In this document: positions 62,090-64,000 of the stretch, one piece after another
Position numbering within the stretch: the stretch's first letter is position 1
Layout of the letters: each line of letters starts with the position of its first letter
NCBI RefSeq assembly: GCF_023100945.1
Contig: NZ_CP064689.1
Location: 8,600,001 to 8,664,000, forward strand
Source: Bradyrhizobium sp. 200
Lineage (GTDB): Bacteria > Pseudomonadota > Alphaproteobacteria > Rhizobiales > Xanthobacteraceae
DNA: 64,000 nucleotides
Reading direction: 5' to 3'
Translations under genes and position numbers: made by a program
Notes under the pieces: generated by a model
The model's input: the letters and a program-made list of their open reading frames with translations, nothing else
Told to the model about the DNA's origin: nothing
Databases searched by the model: none

Positions 62090-62983
62090 TCAGTGCCCGC
62101 CGGCCACGGCCCCCGCGCCGCGGAACCAGACATAGATGCAGATGAACAGGAACAGCCACACCACGTCGACGAAGTGCCAGTACCAGGCGGCGAATTCGAA
62201 GCCGAGATGCTGGGTGGGCGTGAAGTGGCCGGCATAGGCGCGGATCAGGCAGACCAGCAGGAACACGGTTCCGACCAGCACGTGGAAGCCGTGGAAGCCG
62301 GTCGCCATGAAGAAGGTCGCCCCGTAGATGTTGCCGGAGAAGTGGAAGGTGGCGTGGGCGTATTCATAGGCCTGCACGCAGGTGAAGGCGGCCCCGAGCA
62401 GCACGGTGAGGATCAGGCCGTATTTCAGGCCCTGACGGTCGTTCTCGAGCAGCGCGTGATGCGCCCAGGTGACTGTCGTGCCCGAGGTCAGCAGCAAAAG
62501 CGTGTTGAGAAGCGGCAGGTGCCAGGGGTCGAAGGTCTCGATGCCCTTCGGCGGCCAAGTGCCCGGCACGCTGCAGGCGCCCATCGCCGTGCCCGGACCG
62601 CAGCCGAACACGGCATCGCGGGTGGCGTGGACCGCGTCGGCGGGGAACAGCGCGGAATTGAAGAAGGCCCAGAACCAGGCGACGAAGAACATCACCTCGG
62701 AGGCGATGAACAGGATCATGCCGTAGCGGTGGCTGATCTGCACCACGCGGGTGTGGTCGCCCTTGTACTGGGCTTCGCGGATCACGTCGCCCCACCAACT
62801 CGCCATGGTGTAGAGCACGCCGATGGTGCCGACGCCGAAGATGATCGGGGCGGCGGCGAACATGTGATGCATCCAGGAAATGGCGCCCACGGCCATGATG
62901 AAGGCCGAGATCGAGCCTACGACCGGCCACGGGCTCGGATCGACGAGGTGGTAGTCGTGGTGCTTCGCGTGCGCCGTAGCCAT
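62090..62983 (-). CDS. coxC: Cytochrome c oxidase subunit III
   Basis: A 297-residue subunit with seven membrane helices. It has HDYHLVDPSPWPVVGS, FIASEVMFFVAWFWAFFNSALFP (the Glu in SEV is conserved), GATFFMATGFHGFHVLVGT and HLGFEFAAWYWHFVDVVWLFLF. It stabilises the aa3 proton pump. The ATG at 62983 has GGAGAG upstream. It is downstream of ctaG and upstream of DUF983 and SURF1, as in related genomes. Confidence 0.98.
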   Translation of the reverse strand: MATAHAKHHDYHLVDPSPWPVVGSISAFIMAVGAISWMHHMFAAAPIIFGVGTIGVLYTMASWWGDVIREAQYKGDHTRVVQISHRYGMILFIASEVMFFVAWFWAFFNSALFPADAVHATRDAVFGCGPGTAMGACSVPGTWPPKGIETFDPWHLPLLNTLLLLTSGTTVTWAHHALLENDRQGLKYGLILTVLLGAAFTCVQAYEYAHATFHFSGNIYGATFFMATGFHGFHVLVGTVFLLVCLIRAYAGHFTPTQHLGFEFAAWYWHFVDVVWLFLFICIYVWFRGAGAVAGGH

Positions 62984-63101
62984 TGCGGTCTCTCCGTTGG
63001 ATGCGCCGTTCCCTTCGGCGCATATTCGTCTCAAATTTCAAATCGAAATCCCGCTAGATACGGGATTCCTGGTTCACAAGTTTCCCGTCACAGGTTTCGC
63101 G

Positions 63102-63746
63102 TTACAAGTTTCCTTTGCGCCTGTCGCCGACACCGGCCGCGAGCGGCTTCGGCGCCGGATCGCGCACGGGGTAGAAGGTGTAGGACAGCGTGATGGTCTG
63201 CAGGGTGTCGTTCTCGCTGTCTTTCGCTAGCGCCGGATCGACATAGAACACCACGGGCATCTCGCGCTTCTCGCCCGGGCCCATGGTCTGTTCGGTGAAG
63301 CAGAAGCAGTTGATCTTCTGGAAATAGCTGCCGACCGTCAGCGGCGCGACGTTGTAGGCCGCCTGACCGGCGGTGGTGCGCGCGGCCTGGTTGGTCACGG
63401 TATAGAACACGGTGACGACTTCGCCGATCCGGACCGCGATCTCGTTCTGCTCGGGCTCGAATTTCCAGGGCAGGCCGGGACCGACATTGGCGTCGAACCG
63501 TACCGATATCTTGCGCGCCAGCGGCGCGTCCGACGGCGCCGAGGTCGCGACCTGGGTGGTGCCGTTGAAGCCGGTGGCGCGGCAGAACCAGTTGTAGAAG
63601 GGCACGGCGGCATAGGACGCGCCGACCATGAACACCACGACGAAACCGCAGATCGAGGCCACGACCGCATCGCGCGTCAGCGTACGGCGCGAAGCGGTCT
63701 TGCCGCTCCCCGTCGCGCCCTCGTGCATCTGCGGTTCGTTTTCCAT
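63102..63746 (-). CDS. ctaG: Cytochrome c oxidase assembly protein CtaG (Cox11)
   Basis: A 214-residue protein with one N-terminal membrane helix ([22 protein letters not shown]) and a periplasmic immunoglobulin-like domain. The copper-binding motif is [12 protein letters not shown], preceded by [22 protein letters not shown]. It delivers Cu to the CuB site of subunit I. Co-directional with the small oxidase gene upstream (48 bp) and coxC downstream. Confidence 0.97.
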   Translation of the reverse strand: MENEPQMHEGATGSGKTASRRTLTRDAVVASICGFVVVFMVGASYAAVPFYNWFCRATGFNGTTQVATSAPSDAPLARKISVRFDANVGPGLPWKFEPEQNEIAVRIGEVVTVFYTVTNQAARTTAGQAAYNVAPLTVGSYFQKINCFCFTEQTMGPGEKREMPVVFYVDPALAKDSENDTLQTITLSYTFYPVRDPAPKPLAAGVGDRRKGNL

Positions 63747-63794
63747 CTCAGCTACATTCGAAGATCAAATTACACTCAAGATTACATCTCAAGA

Positions 63795-63959
63795 TCACAT
63801 GGGCCGGACGAGAACGGCCGGCCCCTTGACCATGGTGACGGCGAAGAACAGCACGACCAGGACGCCGAGCGCGAGCGCAATCGCGATCGAGCGCTGGCGG
63901 CGGCTTCTTTTCTGCGCCTCGGTGAGGACGATTCCATCTGGCTTGCGATTGTCGTCCAT
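63795..63959 (-). CDS. Small single-helix protein of the cox operon (CoxF/oxidase-assembly type)
   Basis: A 54-residue protein: cytoplasmic N-terminus MDDNRKPDGIVLTEAQ, a basic cluster (KRSRRQRS), one membrane helix (IAIALALGVLVVLFFAVTMV) and a short KGPAVLVRPM tail. This matches the small protein located between ctaB and ctaG in alphaproteobacterial cox operons. The ATG at 63959 lies in the expected position. In the other frame a longer reading frame at 63782-63970 is Ser/Arg-rich noise. The last 40 bases of the window hold no assignable gene; a stop codon there may end an upstream gene. Confidence 0.88.
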   Translation of the reverse strand: MDDNRKPDGIVLTEAQKRSRRQRSIAIALALGVLVVLFFAVTMVKGPAVLVRPM

Positions 63960-64000
63960 GCGTTCGCCATGCGCCCCCTACCCGATCACAGGAGCGACGG

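Noticed and set aside
63782..63970. 62-codon minus-strand frame at the window end
   Set aside because: Ser/Arg-rich; the overlapping 54-codon frame with a membrane helix is the credible gene.
1..64000. CRISPR arrays, insertion sequences, rRNA genes
   Set aside because: No regularly spaced direct repeats, no transposase-like protein, and no rRNA sequence were seen. The repeats present are isolated palindromes, not arrays.

Overview
The window is a chromosomal segment of a high-GC alphaproteobacterium, most likely Bradyrhizobium or a close relative in the Nitrobacteraceae. The evidence is a C4-pathway hemA, an F0 ATP synthase operon with split b'/b subunits (atpI-B-E-b'-b), the order ctaG-coxC-DUF983-SURF1, an outer-membrane beta-barrel of the Omp25/31 type, and several dispersed palindromic intergenic repeats of the kind common in Bradyrhizobium. 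Coding density is high. Most genes are ordinary housekeeping, transport or regulation.

Layout. 0-6.4 kb: the start of a DUF2948 gene, murA, an SDR-like protein and an alpha/beta hydrolase, a small membrane protein, then a UBP-type zinc-finger protein next to a cyclic-nucleotide-domain/thioredoxin-reductase-like flavoprotein. 7.0-10.7 kb: a tRNA-Thr(GGT) gene followed by a 3.6-kb island bounded by a 26-bp duplication of the tRNA 3' end. The island carries a 5'-truncated YgjP-type metallopeptidase and three compact minus-strand genes, centred on a SERAC1/DUF676-like serine hydrolase fused to a membrane segment and an unrecognised C-terminal domain. No integrase is visible. 10.8-20.7 kb: an HD-GYP protein, a secreted GH16 glucanase plus a Tat-exported GH1 beta-glucosidase, MaoC, a beta-barrel porin, a chemoreceptor and an MBL hydrolase. 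20.7-26.2 kb: a malonate operon (mdcA plus malonyl-CoA decarboxylase) with a divergent LysR gene, then hemA.

26.3-42.3 kb is best read as one acetate/monocarboxylate uptake and sensing region. It has a symporter-domain hybrid kinase (CrbS/MxtR-like), a LuxR-type response regulator (CrbR/ErdR-like), a DnaQ-CBS-DUF294 protein, the DUF4212/SSS symporter pair, three small membrane proteins and an MHS-type MFS carrier. A transglutaminase gene sits between kinase and regulator and is bracketed by a 16-bp direct repeat, which suggests an insertion. A shared motif CGAAAGTANWAT lies upstream of the symporter pair, the MFS carrier and the small membrane protein near 3.9 kb; it is a candidate operator.

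42.3-64 kb: YjbQ, a DsbA-fold isomerase, the F0 operon, thrC-M16 peptidase-GNAT, a LolC/E permease, a PaoABC-like periplasmic aldehyde oxidoreductase with a divergent LysR gene, a divergent NarL/NarX-type two-component pair, and the terminal-oxidase assembly block (SURF1, DUF983, coxC, ctaG and a 54-residue small oxidase protein).

Best candidates for undescribed biology are the tRNA-Thr mini-island with its hydrolase operon, the putative acetate-regulon motif, and the two-gene malonate pathway. Functions come from recognition of family motifs by eye; no database search was possible.
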